DNA of 64,000 nucleotides, taken from contig QVRM01006573.1 in assembly GCA_003439945.1 (NCBI GenBank), positions 108,501 to 172,500 of the forward strand. Direction: 5' to 3'. The stretch is from Dermanyssus gallinae. Its lineage: Eukaryota > Arthropoda > Arachnida > Mesostigmata > Dermanyssidae. Below, in pieces: positions 13,552 to 25,640 of this stretch. A program made the position numbers and the translations under genes. Below the pieces are notes generated by a model. It was given only the letters and a program-made list of their open reading frames with translations. It was not told the origin of the DNA and ran no database searches. Position 1 is the stretch's first letter. The number at the start of each line of letters is the position of its first letter.

Positions 13552-13905
13552 TTTCGTTGTTGTCGTCGTCGTCGTCGTTATCGTCGTTAGTTGCTATGTT
13601 CACAAGGCTGGCTATGGTCAAGACGTTTGTGGAAGCTGCCATTGTTGTTGTTGTTGTCGTTGTCGTTGTTGTCGTTGTTGCTGCACCTGTTGTTATCGTT
13701 GTTCCTGTTATTCGCATTGTTGTTGTTGTTGTTGTTGTTGTTGCTGCTGTTGTTGTTGTAGTCGTGCGTCGTCCGCCGCGATGGTGGAGTCAAATGCAAC
13801 GTCTGAGCAGTGGACTACTACTAATATTACAACTTGTCCTTCTACTATTAATACTACTACGACTACTGCTACTACTACGACGACGACGACAATTCTACAA
13901 CTGCA
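13552..13905. repeat. Long compound trinucleotide tract
   Basis: About 350 bases of interrupted GTT/GTC, TTG, ACT/ATT and ACG triplets. All three forward frames are largely open and encode poly-Val, poly-Cys/Leu or poly-Thr runs, so the ORFs here are repeat artefacts rather than genes. Confidence 0.85.
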
Positions 13906-14141
13906 GTAGGCGCACGTCGGCGACTGCAGATGTGCGCCGGCCCCTGACGCCCTCGCCGATGACCACTTTTGGTCGCACGACCCTCCAGAGGGCGCTGCCT
14001 GCGTCGATTCTGCGGTCTGCGGTTTTTGCCCGCTTGAGCCCGAGTCTTTCGGGTAGCAGTAGCAAGTTGGTAAGAGCAGCAAAAGCAATCCATTTGGGGC
14101 GAAAGCGGGGGTGCGTTTACCTTCTCTCTATTTTTAAGTTT

Positions 14142-14192
14142 ACTTCTCTCTCTCTCTCACTCTCTCTACATATATATATATATATATATATA
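14142..14192. repeat. (CT)n-(TA)n compound microsatellite
   Basis: CT-rich run followed by a TA run ending near 14192. Confidence 0.9.
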
Positions 14193-15214
14193 CATCGCCT
14201 TCTTGCCAGAGGATATCTGGGTCTCGCCCGTAATCGAAGGCGACTATCACTATACCGCCGCCGCTACGCTGGCATGATGGTTTTAACGGGAAGGGTGCAG
14301 AAGAATCGTCGATCGAATGGCTAGGACGAGGGAGGGCCGCGGGGTGAGGAGGTGAAAGTAGAAAAACTCGAAGTGGTGGCTAAGTTCGGGCAAACGTCTG
14401 TGGCAGCTACGATGGTAGTTGCTGAGCTTCTGTCTTTGGGGGGCGCAGAGAAAGACGGGGACATAAATAAGACAAGGGGAATACAAGCATTCAAGTCTTC
14501 TGAAGGTACAACTCAAAGTACTTCTATGAGCAATCACAGTGTGGACTTTCGCAGTTATACTACCCAAGTCACAGACTTACTACATCCACCATCAGCATCG
14601 CAATCGCACTCAGAGCAGAAAATAAAGGCCGCTTATTTAAGAAGTATCGTCCGGATCAGTCGTGAAGGGACGCGTAGCGGCAACAGAACAGAGAACGCGG
14701 ACGGTGCTAGGGGCGCGTAGGGACCTGGGGGCACAGAGGGGGAGTAACGAGGCGGAGCGAGAGCGGTAAAGTGTCGAAAAACAAAAAATCTTCTGCTGCT
14801 TCTGTTACCGCTGCTACGTGTGCTAACCCGTCGTACCCATAGATGCATGCACACATATATCCATACATATGAACATATACCTTTAATCTCGAGCGTGCGA
14901 TACGCATCCGTCGTCATCGCGCACGACCACAGTCAAGGAAGCGCGTTTGCTGAGAGGGATTAGAGACCTTAGATGTGCGAGAATAGCTAGCTCACCTATC
15001 CCCAGCGGTATTGATACTCGAGCGAGCGTGTGTGCATGGGGTGGCGATAAGGATAATGCTGCTGCTGCTGCTTCTGATGATGATGCACTGTGTACTGCAT
15101 CCTGTACACAACGTAGCATCGACATATTCAATATAGACGCTATATATCCTGCAGCTACATGCAAGCATTTTACTCATAAATTGCCACTGAGTTCACATAT
15201 ATACCTGTCGTAAA

Positions 15215-15253
<39 letters not shown>

Positions 15254-15473
15254 TCATTAATGCTGTATTAAGATCTATAAGATATTTAGTCTTGACGTTA
15301 GTGATGGTTCCAATATGTCGTGTCGATCAGACGAATGACGGCCCGAATCTAAAACAAGGATCCAACGAGAGCACCGGTTAACCTGTCAATAAATGTATTA
15401 GAAGCACACACAAGCTGAAGGATGAATCAGGGGTACTTTGCTTAAGAAGACGGACTTTTGATTCGGCCGACAT

Positions 15474-15477
15474 ATAC

Positions 15478-15510
<33 letters not shown>

Positions 15511-15599
15511 AGGTGAATAAATATGATGTGTAATTATATATATATATATATATAGGGACGAGTCGCTATTGGGAATAATAATAATAATAATAATAATAA
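15474..15599. repeat. Cluster of TA and ATA arrays just upstream of the cut acceptor
   Basis: Two TA arrays (about 15476-15503 and 15536-15554) and an ATA/AAT array (about 15576-15599) end only 34 bases before the exon starting at 15634. They therefore occupy the region where a branch point and polypyrimidine tract would be expected. Confidence 0.88.
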
Positions 15600-15633
15600 C
15601 GAAAGACGTGCACTTGCCTGTTTTACGTTGCAG

Positions 15634-16165
15634 CGTGCCCCGTCTGCCCAAAGGGAGTCCGTACGCCTTCGAGACTACTCAGCTGCTGTGATGGACGCTC
15701 CCTGTTCCCGGCCAGCGACGCCGTCCACCCCATCGTCGGAGCCTTCGAAGGATCGTGAGGTCGCTCAGCTGCTCGACGACATTCGACGGCTCCAGGCGAC
15801 CGTCGAGACGCTACGCGAGTCGAGCACCAAGCAGATCTCACAGCTAGAGAGACTGGTCAAGGAGAAGAGTCGCACAATCCAGCAGCTCGAGGAGCAGCTC
15901 GAGAGACAGAAGGACTACGACGACCTTAAGACGCAACTCGGAAAGTTGCACAATGGAAGTGCTGTTGCTACTGCTGGCGGACCGCATCAGCTGCAGCAGG
16001 ACTGCACCAGCAGCAGCAGTAGTAGTAACGTCAAGAGTGAGCGCGAGAACGCCGAGTCGCCGCGATTACCGGATGGCCTCGTCGAGGACAAGACGGACGA
16101 AAACGGTAGGTTACCTTTGATTGGGACAGCTACGAAACTCTAGCAGCACTTATTCCATATATATT

Positions 16166-16207
<42 letters not shown>

Positions 16208-19200
16208 AAATCATGTACAGTTGTTTAGCGAATGAAGGACTATTTGATTCATATATTTGCATCTCCCGCGTGTTATTTTTATGTGGTAAACGTCTAATAC
16301 TCGATGTGTTGTGTTTACAGAACGCGGCCGCTTACAGCACAACGTTGAGGCGTTTGGGTCGCTCTTGGGGGAGGAGATCGTATCCACGTTCTCCAGAATG
16401 CTCAAAAGGGAAGGCTCGGAGCCGGCAGTCCAATGCGGTCAAACCAGCCCACCCGCTACGCCAAAGTCCCACGACGAAATGTCGTCGGGGACCGAGGGCT
16501 CCGGCTCGCGTTTCGGCGAGGAGCACGCCGCCAACCTTGAGCGCCTCCAGGAGTGCCTGCGCCAGAACGTGGACAAGTACCAGTCCGAAGCGCTGAATAC
16601 GGGGAACATTTCCAGATGCGTCAGGGAGCTACTTAGCGTGCACAATATCGGGCAGAGGCTTTTTGCCAAGTACGTTCTGGGTCTGTCTCAGGGTACCGTG
16701 AGCGAACTTCTCTCCAAGCCAAAACCGTGGGATAAGCTTACGGAAAAAGGCCGCGATTCGTACCGGAAAATGCATGCCTGGGCCACAGACGAAAACTGTA
16801 TCATGATTCTTAAGGCGTTGGTGCCACGCAAGGGCTCAAAGGATACGCCTTCGACACCTGTCGGGGCTTTCCGTCATGAAGACCTTGCTGAGGACCGTAT
16901 TGTTCAGATCCTTTCTGAGGCCCAACAAGCCATGATCACGCCCATGACTCCAAAGAAAGAGGAGCCTGACTCTGATAATGCCGATAGCCCTCAGAATCTC
17001 AGCAAGAAGAAGGAGGATAAGGAGAAAGAGGGCGTGGACCTATCCCAGGACCTGGTAGCCCGTATTTACCAGGAGGAACTAGCAAAGCTGATGGGGCAGC
17101 GTGTGGAGGAGAGTTTCCGAAACCCGACTGCAGCCTATGACAGGTCACATGATGAAATTAGACAGGCGATATCTATCTATCACCAGGAGTTATCGCGATT
17201 GTCTCAGCTGGCGCTCACCCCGGGTCATGAACTGGCTCGCTTTGGCGCCGCTCTTCCTGGCGCCTTGTTCAACGGTCTCAACTTGCAGGCCATCGCCGCC
17301 GATCCACGCGGTCGGGAAGCTCTGGAGCGCCAGCAAAGCGCATTCTCGATGGTACACGCCGCACAGGCCGCGCAAGCTCAGCAGGCTCAGCAGCAACCCA
17401 GAAAATATCCGGCGCAAAGCCCGCCCGTCGTTCTGAGCGTACCCGAGGCACCCACTGCTGAGGACAGCAATCCCCTGCAAAGGATGCAGAGCATTACAAA
17501 TTCGCTCCTGACGCAGTCTGCCATGCCTGCCTTGGCGACGCCCAGCCCGCGCCAAGCGAAGGCTGTATTGCCCCCGATCACACAACAGCAATTTGATAAA
17601 TATAACAACCTTAACACCGAGGATATTGTCAAGAAGGTCAAGGAGCAGCTCTCTCAGTACTCCATTTCGCAAAGGCTCTTCGGCGAAAGCGTACTGGGGC
17701 TCTCCCAGGGCTCGGTCTCCGACCTTCTCGCGAGACCTAAACCATGGCACATGCTTACACAAAAGGGTAGGGAGCCTTTCATCAGAATGAAGATCTTTTT
17801 GGAGGATGAGCAGGCAGTGCATAAACTTGTCGCCTCGCAGTACAAGATTGCACCGGAAAAGCTCATGCGTACTACAGGCTTCACCGCAGCCACGATGAAC
17901 AAACCAGCGCCTGTGCGTCATCATCAGCAGCAGCAACAGTCTATTATGCCGTTTGAGCACAACCCCGTGCAAGCTATGCCTAAAAACTCCTCCATCGAGT
18001 CCATTCAAGCTGCAATGAAGGAACAGGTGCAACTTAATCTCGCGCAACCACCAGCGGCAGCGTTGGCTGCCCTTCAGAGGCAACTTCCACTGCCCAGCCA
18101 TTCACCCTCGCCCACGCCTACAACAACCACCCTAGCTGTCATCCCTGCCAACGTCAACACACTCAGTGTAACCCCCAATAAGAACAACTCGCCTCTCAGC
18201 AACAACCGTGTTCCTTACATGCAACCCTCAGTGTACGAGATGGCTGCACTCACAACCGACCTTGACACCCAGGTCATAACTGCTCGCATCAAGGAGACCC
18301 TCATGGCACACAACATTGGCCAAAAGGTGAGGCCCTACAACATTGTAGTATTAATTTACGATAATAATTAAGCCTAGTTATGTTACTTTTGTTAACTCAT
18401 GGTTGACGAGAAATTGTCTTCTGTGGACTTTGCAGATATTCGGAGAGGCTGTGCTCGGTCTATCGCAAGGGTCCGTGAGCGAACTGCTGTCGAAACCCAA
18501 GCCGTGGCATATGCTTTCGATTAAGGGACGTGAGCCCTTTATACGTATGCAGCTCTGGCTAAATGACCCGCATAATGTGGAGAAGTTGCAGGCTCTGAAG
18601 AACGAGCGACGCGAGGACCTCCGTCTGTTCGCGGCCAACAAGCGGCGAAGGGGCCCAGAGGCCGACTTCCCCAGGATAGACCTACCAGGCTTTCCTTTCC
18701 CTTCGCCCAACTCACCGTTCCCGGCCGCTAAGAAGCCTCGAGTGCTGTTCTCCGATGAGCAGAAGGAGGCTCTGCGTCTAGCTTTCTCTATGGACCCCTA
18801 CCCAGGACCATCGACGATCGAGTTCCTTGCTGGGGAGCTGAACTTGTCTGTGCGTACCATTACCAACTGGTTCCACAATCATCGTATGCGGCTCAAGCAG
18901 CACTGTTCGCCTAATCCCGACGACCCTCGGCCGCCAGAGCTCAACCCTGCCATGCGCGACCAGAGTAGTAACTTCGACCCGGTGGCCTTCCGAGCGGCGC
19001 TTGTCCAGCGTCTACGCGACCTGCAGTCGGGCGACAGGTCCACGTCGCGCAACTCGACCCCGCCCGCCATATCGTACAACAGCTATTCACCTTCGTCGAC
19101 AAACGACGACGGAACGCTCGACCTGTCCATGACGACCGGACACAAGAGCGATAACGACAATGAGAACGATCATGACCACGAGAACGACGATAGCCAGGAG

Positions 19201-19587
19201 CCGACAGCTACTGAGGGCAGCGACCGCGATTCCCTTGACGGAGCAGCGCAAACCAAGTCGTCTTCGTCGCGGCGAAAACCGGCCATGCCCAAATGGATCG
19301 ATCCGGGTCTCAACGACTGCGAGCAGGATGAGCATGACCTTCCTGAATCCGAGCTCATTATCAATGGCGTATGCCGAGTAACAAATGACCTCCGAGCGAA
19401 GGAGAAGCTGGCCGGAATTCTAGGCGACTCGATCGAGGTCGTCCGCATCGACCCTGTCGCGCCAGCCGCACCCGATGACCTCAGCAAGAAGCGCGAGAGT
19501 AACAACAACACCACCGACGACAATAACTCGACCGGTCAGCAACAGCTCACACCGACACAGACGGGTCATTCCGACGATGATTTTTGA
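15634..19587 (+). CDS. cut: Cut/Cux homeobox transcription factor, last three exons (5' incomplete)
   Basis: Spliced CDS, join 15634-16105, 16321-18326 and 18436-19587. The parts total 3630 bases and stay in frame to a TGA, giving 1209 residues. Residues about 41-107 form a heptad-rich coiled coil (ISQLERLVKEK, QQLEEQLERQKDY) like the one shared by Cux and CASP proteins. Three CUT domains follow at about 249-329, 588-673 and 805-885, each with the LSQG(S/T)VS(E/D)LL(S/A)(K/R)PKPW core. A homeodomain lies at 925-981; it has WFHNHRMRLKQ, and the histidine after WF is diagnostic of the Cut class. The C-terminal tail is acidic and Ser/Asn-rich, with a GTLDLSM motif that could bind CtBP (inference). 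The product should be a nuclear DNA-binding regulator of cell fate. The left end is a splice acceptor, not a start; an in-frame ATG at 15691 could serve a shorter isoform. Base composition is markedly more GC-rich than the flanks. Confidence 0.96.
16106..16320 (+). other. Intron of cut (215 bp) containing a (TA)n array
   Basis: Donor GTAGGT follows AACG at 16105; the acceptor TTTACAG ends at 16320. The intron is phase 1: the G left from exon one plus AA from exon two recreates the glutamate codon. A TA array at 16156-16203 takes up about a fifth of the intron. Reading through the donor meets a stop at 16141, which supports splicing. Confidence 0.9.
18327..18435 (+). other. Intron of cut (109 bp) splitting the third CUT domain
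   Basis: Donor GTGAGG follows AAAAG at 18326; the acceptor GACTTTGCAG ends at 18435. The intron is phase 0 and falls inside CUT3, between HNIGQK and IFGEAVLG. Removing it restores a CUT domain collinear with CUT1 and CUT2. Reading through meets TAA at 18369. Confidence 0.93.
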
Positions 19588-22500
19588 GTCTCTCAGAGCG
19601 TGTTCCCATCGCCGAAGTTTCGATGCCGTGAACCCTCTTCTTCCCGTCAAAACATGTATGAATAGTCTATTATTTGGAGCTAGCCAGCCCGGCTGCTACT
19701 GCCCCAAGACATCGTTGAAGGCATGGCGCAGCGCAGCGTATCAGCAAAGCGTCGTGGTGGCCAAGCACTTACTTAAGATACGCATATTTATCAAACCGTA
19801 ATTGAGGAATTCCAGACCGGGTGGCCGCCTAGATGTGTGGATGAGCGGAACACAATGCAACCATCACGTTGGGTGCCAAAACAACGCCATTTACTAGCGT
19901 GTAGCCAGGTAACTAACCAGAATAGGCCAACAAACGGCTCCAATGCTGAAAAAACATGACATGCAGATAGACACGCTGTATATACTCGTCTGCGATGATT
20001 ACTATTCATTATATCGTATAATCAATATTTAAATATATGATGATGACGGTGATTATTATTGGCATTATTATGCTATACTAGAGGTCTTGAAGCCTAGTAT
20101 CCGCCAAAGAGGCCGAGCCAGATTTGCACGGCCCCAGTATTTAGGCGCCCTAGACAAGCAAATTATGAATTATTCGACATTGAATCGAATCAGTCGACAA
20201 TGATGACGACGGCTATACTCCGGATACCGATGGCGAATTGAGTTTTTCATTTATTGAACAGCTCCAGGACGCACCAGCTAGGAACCGACAGACAAACAAA
20301 CACACAAATAAACAGACAGACAGATAGATAGTTAGACCGATCCCGCTTGCCTTAGTCTTTCCCGCAGCCATGTCCCAGACAGTCTTGCGTACATATATCC
20401 TGTACATAGTGTTTATACGGCATGACACTCGCGGTACCAGCGTTTCCCGGGACGCCCGACTCACCCGTTCGCCCACACATCAAAGCGCATTTTTGCGCAC
20501 AGACTCATACAGCTCACTCAAAACACTCTCATACATACAACAACAACACACGCAACCCGTACCATCCACACGTACACAGATAGATAGACGTATCGTCGTA
20601 CTTACATCGACAACTACAACGACGAGCAATCCAGCGAACCTGAGACTCAAGAGAGTTTGTTCTCTTCTACTGAGGGGGCGCGCGATTATGCCCTGAGTCT
20701 TGGTTGGATTGTCCTATCGGTAATATGGCCGACTTCGAATTACATCACTAAGCGACCTATCGCTTCGATGAATGAATCAACGGTCGCATCATCAATCACA
20801 ATTTACGGCGACCGTTCCTGGCGAATTGTCGCTGTTTGAGCTTCGCAAGGCGAAAGGTTGCAGGCAACCGGCTGGCTGCAACCGACTGCCTCTACACTGG
20901 CGTCCCAAAGCTGCCCGAAGATACACACTCTTTACAGGCTGAGCTTGTTCGTGTTCATGCATTAATTCAATTCATTGACTCACTTACATATTATTCATTC
21001 CGGACCCATCAGATGGGACCCTGTACATAGAATCTCAAATCTGGCGCCCTTGGACAGGCTAGAACTACCTATGACGGTTAGCGGCTCTCCGAGGGCTTCC
21101 AGACAGCCTAGGTCTCGTGTAGAGAGAGAGAGGCCCTAGGTGGCCGGTGAGGTCCGCGGGACCTAAACACAGGAACAGCAGTGTATACCAAAAACACGAA
21201 ATTGGACACAATCGCACCTCCTTGTGTAAGCGCAAAATGAGCAAAAAGAAATAAAGAAAAATGAAAAAACAAGCGACGAACGACTGGAGGCCGGAGGTCA
21301 TAGATGCACCCGTACTGTACTTAGAGACTATTAGCGGACTGTGAGCCTCCTCGAGTATATGAATTAGCACCACTTACATTGCTCCCGATGACGATCATGA
21401 AAATAATGACAATAATATTCGAATATTCATATGAATAATAATAATTATTATTATTATTACTATTATTATTGTGTTACGACGACGACGACGACGATATTGA
21501 ACATGGTGCGAATGATAATTATGGTGATAAAATTATCATGATGCTGCTAATGATGAATAATCGATCAGTAGTGTACGTTTACGATAGAGCCATACATGGG
21601 ATTTGGAGACGGCGACGAGCGTAAGTTAGCTGTGCTTTTTCGTAGGCTCACTAGCATCGAGACGAAAGCCGCCTCTGGCCATCTTCTTAGATCCTCAGTA
21701 TTATCAAGGGTAATTTATGACTATTCATCGTTTTCCTATTATTATAATATAATAATAATAATCATCAATATTATTATTACTACGAAGATCGTGGTGAATA
21801 TTGTTGTCAGTCTCTTTTTTCTCGGCCATGCCGGTGGTCAGGATAAGTACGTCATTTGTTACAAAGCTTTGCCGCAAGGATTGGTATTGTAAAAAAAAAA
21901 TATATATATATATACACAACACACACACACATATGTAATACAAACATGCATACATAGCCTGCCGTTATGGCTTCGACTACGACAACTACTACTACTACTA
22001 CTACTACTACAATTAGTATCATTACTACTACGATAAACTGACATGATGGTCACCAGTCTGCTATGGTAGCGTGACTAACTAGACTGGGTGGTTGGACAGA
22101 CGAACTGAACGGACAGATGAACGGACGAACGGTGCAAGAAAGTCGTCGACATACAAAGCAAACAAATATGTCATTATTTGAGCCGATCAAGTCGAAAAGA
22201 TCGGCTTATTTCCCGGTGGCGGTCGCAGTAGTGATGGTGGTGGTAGTGGTGATGGCTGGTGATGAACCCTTGCGGCAAATCTTCTATTCAAGGTTCTAAT
22301 GAGCAGTAATTAATAGTGGTAGTAATGACAACGGTAGTTAACGTAGGAGTAGTAGTAGTAATAGTAGTTGTAGGAGTTGTCATACGGTAGAGTGTAGAAA
22401 AAGGCCTAGGATTAGCACCAGTAGTAGTAGTAGTAGTAGCATTCGATTTATATACTATTATTAATATTGAGAATAATTATCAAATAATTATATTATTAAT

Positions 22501-23764
22501 TATAACAATGCTGATGATGACGATAATAATAATAATGATAATAATATAAATAATTTGTAAATATAGTCTTTACTAGCGTATTTCTCTCAGATTGCGCACA
22601 TATGTGATACACACACACACACACCCAGAGCAAGCGAGAGAAAGCGAAAAAGAGAAAGGGAGATATACAAAGCAAGAGGAAGAAAGACAGATAGTCTAGA
22701 TAGATAGAGCGCATGCGCACTACAAATAGAGAAGTAACAAAACTAAGAACGAACAGGGCTGTCCTGACAGTTCAGCACAGTCGTGGATAGTATATAGGAC
22801 GTCGGTAGTTCGTTGGGTAGTTTTAGCTAGGTGGCGGACAAACAGACGGATAGCACGATGCGGCTACTGGGCGGATAGGCGGTTCCTGTCCCAATATCAT
22901 GATGTGTCTCTCTCTACCACCATCCATGACGAAATGTACGTCGACCGACGTTGAGAAAAATTTGAGACAAGAGAATTCGATTGACGCAAACAGCAACAGC
23001 AGCAGCAGCAGTAGAACAAAAAAGATGCAGGATATGGACTGATCGGTCTGAGGATGAGGCCCGACCGAGAACATGGCCCAGCTATGAATCGATCGTGGAG
23101 TCAACGGCGCGCCCGAAACAGCGTGGTGCAACCGACTGCTTAGCTCAGCAAGCGCAGCCAATTATCTGCTGTTGCCGCTACCGCCAACGTTGCCGCTACG
23201 CCCGTGTGCTGTGCGTCGGCCGCCACCGCTCGCCCACGTGCTCCACAAGCGACCACAAGAGTCTCAGGAAGGTCTCGGTTTTCGAACCTGGGGAATCTGG
23301 TGTATGGGGGGTGGGGGGTGGGGGGAGGGGGGAGGGGGATTGAAAGTTGAACGTATCTAGTGGGTAGTGGGATTTGGACTATACGGAACTACGTATCTTT
23401 TGCTTTGGGAGAATGAAAGGGAGTAGATGTACGTCTATGTGAGCCTACGAGCCAAAAACTCGCGGACGGTTCGTTTTGGTGCGCGTGTGTGCCGTATGAA
23501 TTCGTACGGCGGCTGCAAGAACAAGACATTAACAACAACCGCAACTGGCAAGACAACTACAAGAATGTGTCTTTCTGTCTTGTTTTGCTTTGTCACGACC
23601 GACCGACCTAGCTGCTGGCTTGGTTCTACCAAGATAGTGCAGCTGGCTTACGGCGATTGCCTGTCGCTACAAGGCAAAAATACCTGCTTTAATGGTTTAT
23701 CGTCGTGCATCTGTTTTCATGACGCTGGCGGCATCAGCCTAGCGACATACATACACACGCGCAT

Positions 23765-23795
<31 letters not shown>

Positions 23796-24450
23796 GAACC
23801 CTTAACATTACCGAAGACTAGCTTATCGATGAATATGAAAAACAAAGAGGGAGGTCAAGAGTACGCAAAAGCTTGAGCAAGGGGGAAGCAACTAGACATA
23901 GAGAAATAAAATCGTAACGGAAATCATGACGCCAGGAAACCCACGAACATATAGAACAAATGGAACAGATCTAACGGGAGGAGATAGGCGGAGCAGAATG
24001 GTGTGCAATGTAGCTGATTGATAATAAGGCTAATAATAATTAATATTATTATTATTATTATGATAATACTTCTGAGAACAATAATAATAATAATAAATAT
24101 TATTATTACTAGTATGATGATTAATAGCGACCACATGATGATAACGATGAGAACAATATTAATAACAATAAGAACGAAAATAAGGATGACCCTGGATGTA
24201 CTTTCATCTCGTAGAGGTGGCGATGTACTGGACCGAAGGTCTTCGGGTGTGATTGATCTTCGCAGATGGCCCGGTTTATTTGTGCAGTCTGTGTTCATAT
24301 TCGACGTGGAGTGAAGCCTAGTAACGATGTCGAACTGAGATCGTGAATGCATAACATGACATATTATACCTTCGACAACTCTGCAGCACGGTGATTATAT
24401 AAACTGTAAAATAATGAAATAAAGTTGATCTTTGCCTCGTCGAGACTGAA
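19588..24450 (+). other. Putative 3' untranslated/intergenic region downstream of cut
   Basis: No supportable protein-coding gene. The stretch has the same style as the upstream region: CT/GA, AC, ATT, GTA and TA arrays (for example 20295-20330, 21420-21500, 21890-21914, 22330-22440, 23764-23792, 24030-24110). AATAAA hexamers occur at 20307, near 21250, near 23905 and at 24418. Treating all of it as a long 3' UTR is inference. Transposon relics begin only beyond about 24.9 kb. Confidence 0.5.
24418..24423 (+). terminator. Candidate polyadenylation signal
   Basis: AATAAA, followed about 25-40 bases later by a GT-rich stretch (GTGTGTTTCTTG). It is the last such hexamer before the sequence changes from microsatellite-rich to transposon-rich. 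A shorter 3' UTR using 20307 is possible, but that hexamer lacks a GT-rich element. Confidence 0.3.
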
Positions 24451-25061
24451 GTGTGTTTCTTGTCCCCAACCAAGTGCGCCGACGACCCTGTGGCATCACT
24501 AACGATATGTGTGTGTAGTTCATAAATGTAACGACTTTTGTTAAAATATGAATGATAAATAGATTGTTCAACTACTATTTTTTACCAGAAACAGGTGCGT
24601 TTGCGTGACTCGCTAGTCAAAATAGCGGCTCTTATAGGTATGCATTTAGTTATCGTAGAGAGCTTTTTTCTGTAGTTCTATTTTTGGGAGGGCATTATAC
24701 AAGTAAACGGGAATCCCACACATCCTCAACGTCAGAGTCGAGACGCACTATGCTGCTTGTTTAGAGTCGTACCAGGCGGCCCGGTAACCGGACGATTGAT
24801 CACATTGACTAGTTTCCTAAAGTGATATAGCATACAGGTATCTGTGCTAGTTTTACGATTTTTAACCATGATAGCTCTGGCAGTATTCGTGACTCAACAG
24901 CAACTATGCCGCATAGTAGGACAAGAGTCTTTAATCGTTTCCAACTGCGTGTCTACGGGCGACAACTACTTCAAAGGGTATGAGAAAAGATTTTTTAATG
25001 GATTTGACTTATATAGGACCTTCCAAGTTTTTTTTCCTGTATCTTATACTATATTTTTTAT
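24451..25061. other. No recognised feature
   Basis: AT-rich unique-looking DNA without recognisable coding sequence or large repeat. A 73-residue ORF at 24844-25065 has a hydrophobic start but no family resemblance. Confidence 0.5.
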
Positions 25062-25640
25062 TTAATCAAAATTCAAAATTGTATTAAGAACATCATTATT
25101 CCTACGGGATCTCAGGGAACCCTTCGGCGGAGGGAAGGGACCCTTCGACTGACGTCGCATTTCCCCGCTGAAGCTCGATCGATACTCGCTGCAGTAGGAA
25201 CTCTCCTGAACGAGGATCCCTTGTGACTGCGTTAAGTCTTTTTCCGAGCTCTTTAAAAAATCTTGACGTTTCTTCACCCATGGGTCCGTAAGTTTCTAAG
25301 GCAATTGGCTGGACGATAAATTGCGGATTAAGTTCTCTGTACTTCGCTAACTTGCGGTCCTCCGCAAGACAAGCAGAGGCACCAGCTTTCTGGCTTGTTC
25401 GAGCGACGTAGCTCCTGGCCAATGTACACGACACGGTAACGTCCCATACAAGTAGGCGACCTCTTTCCCAAGGGGTTAGTGTTTTGCCGTCCGGTCGTAA
25501 CCCACTATTGGCGCTAAGGCCTGGTGGCTCTTTCACAGCCGGCCTTCCAAGCAATTTTGTTCTAGGCTCCAATGGGTCTCACGCTCTGTTTGGCCCTTTT
25601 GTGGAACTCCTCCGACTTTGATCGGAAATGTTGCACTTTA
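25062..25640 (-). pseudogene. Non-LTR retrotransposon 3' fragment (C-terminal domain of reverse transcriptase protein)
   Basis: An open stretch of 156 residues (25102-25572) carries LRPDGKTLTPWERGR, then VWDVTVSCTLARSYV, then KYRELNP and GKRLNAVTRDPRSGEFLLQR. These are the conserved blocks at the C-terminus of a non-LTR lineage common in ticks, molluscs and cnidarians, where a GLRPDG...W.VT segment follows the reverse transcriptase. Resemblance extends upstream to about 25640 in a broken frame. No reverse transcriptase core is present, so this is a 5'-truncated dead copy. A second copy on the other strand lies at 37.19-37.98 kb. Confidence 0.7.

Larger units (their letters stand above)
1..15633. 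other. Microsatellite-rich non-coding DNA upstream of the visible cut exons
   Basis: No open reading frame here matches a family I recognise. The apparent ORFs consist of repeat-encoded runs (poly-Val, Leu, Gln, Asn or Thr) or overlap in several frames. The stretch is densely populated by trinucleotide and dinucleotide arrays, listed separately where large. The first visible cut exon begins at a splice acceptor (AG at 15632-15633), so upstream exons must exist and much of this DNA is probably intronic or regulatory sequence of cut. That is inference. The conserved first Cux exon was not seen, so it should lie beyond the window edge. Small non-coding exons or enhancers could be present without being visible by eye. 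Confidence 0.55.

Noticed and set aside
13400..14324. ORFs up to 259 residues with poly-Val, Cys or Leu
   Set aside because: Generated by a 350-base trinucleotide tract; the composition is that of repeats, not protein.
17190..18101. A 303-residue ORF on the minus strand
   Set aside because: It lies opposite the well-supported cut exon 2 and is a shadow frame of it.
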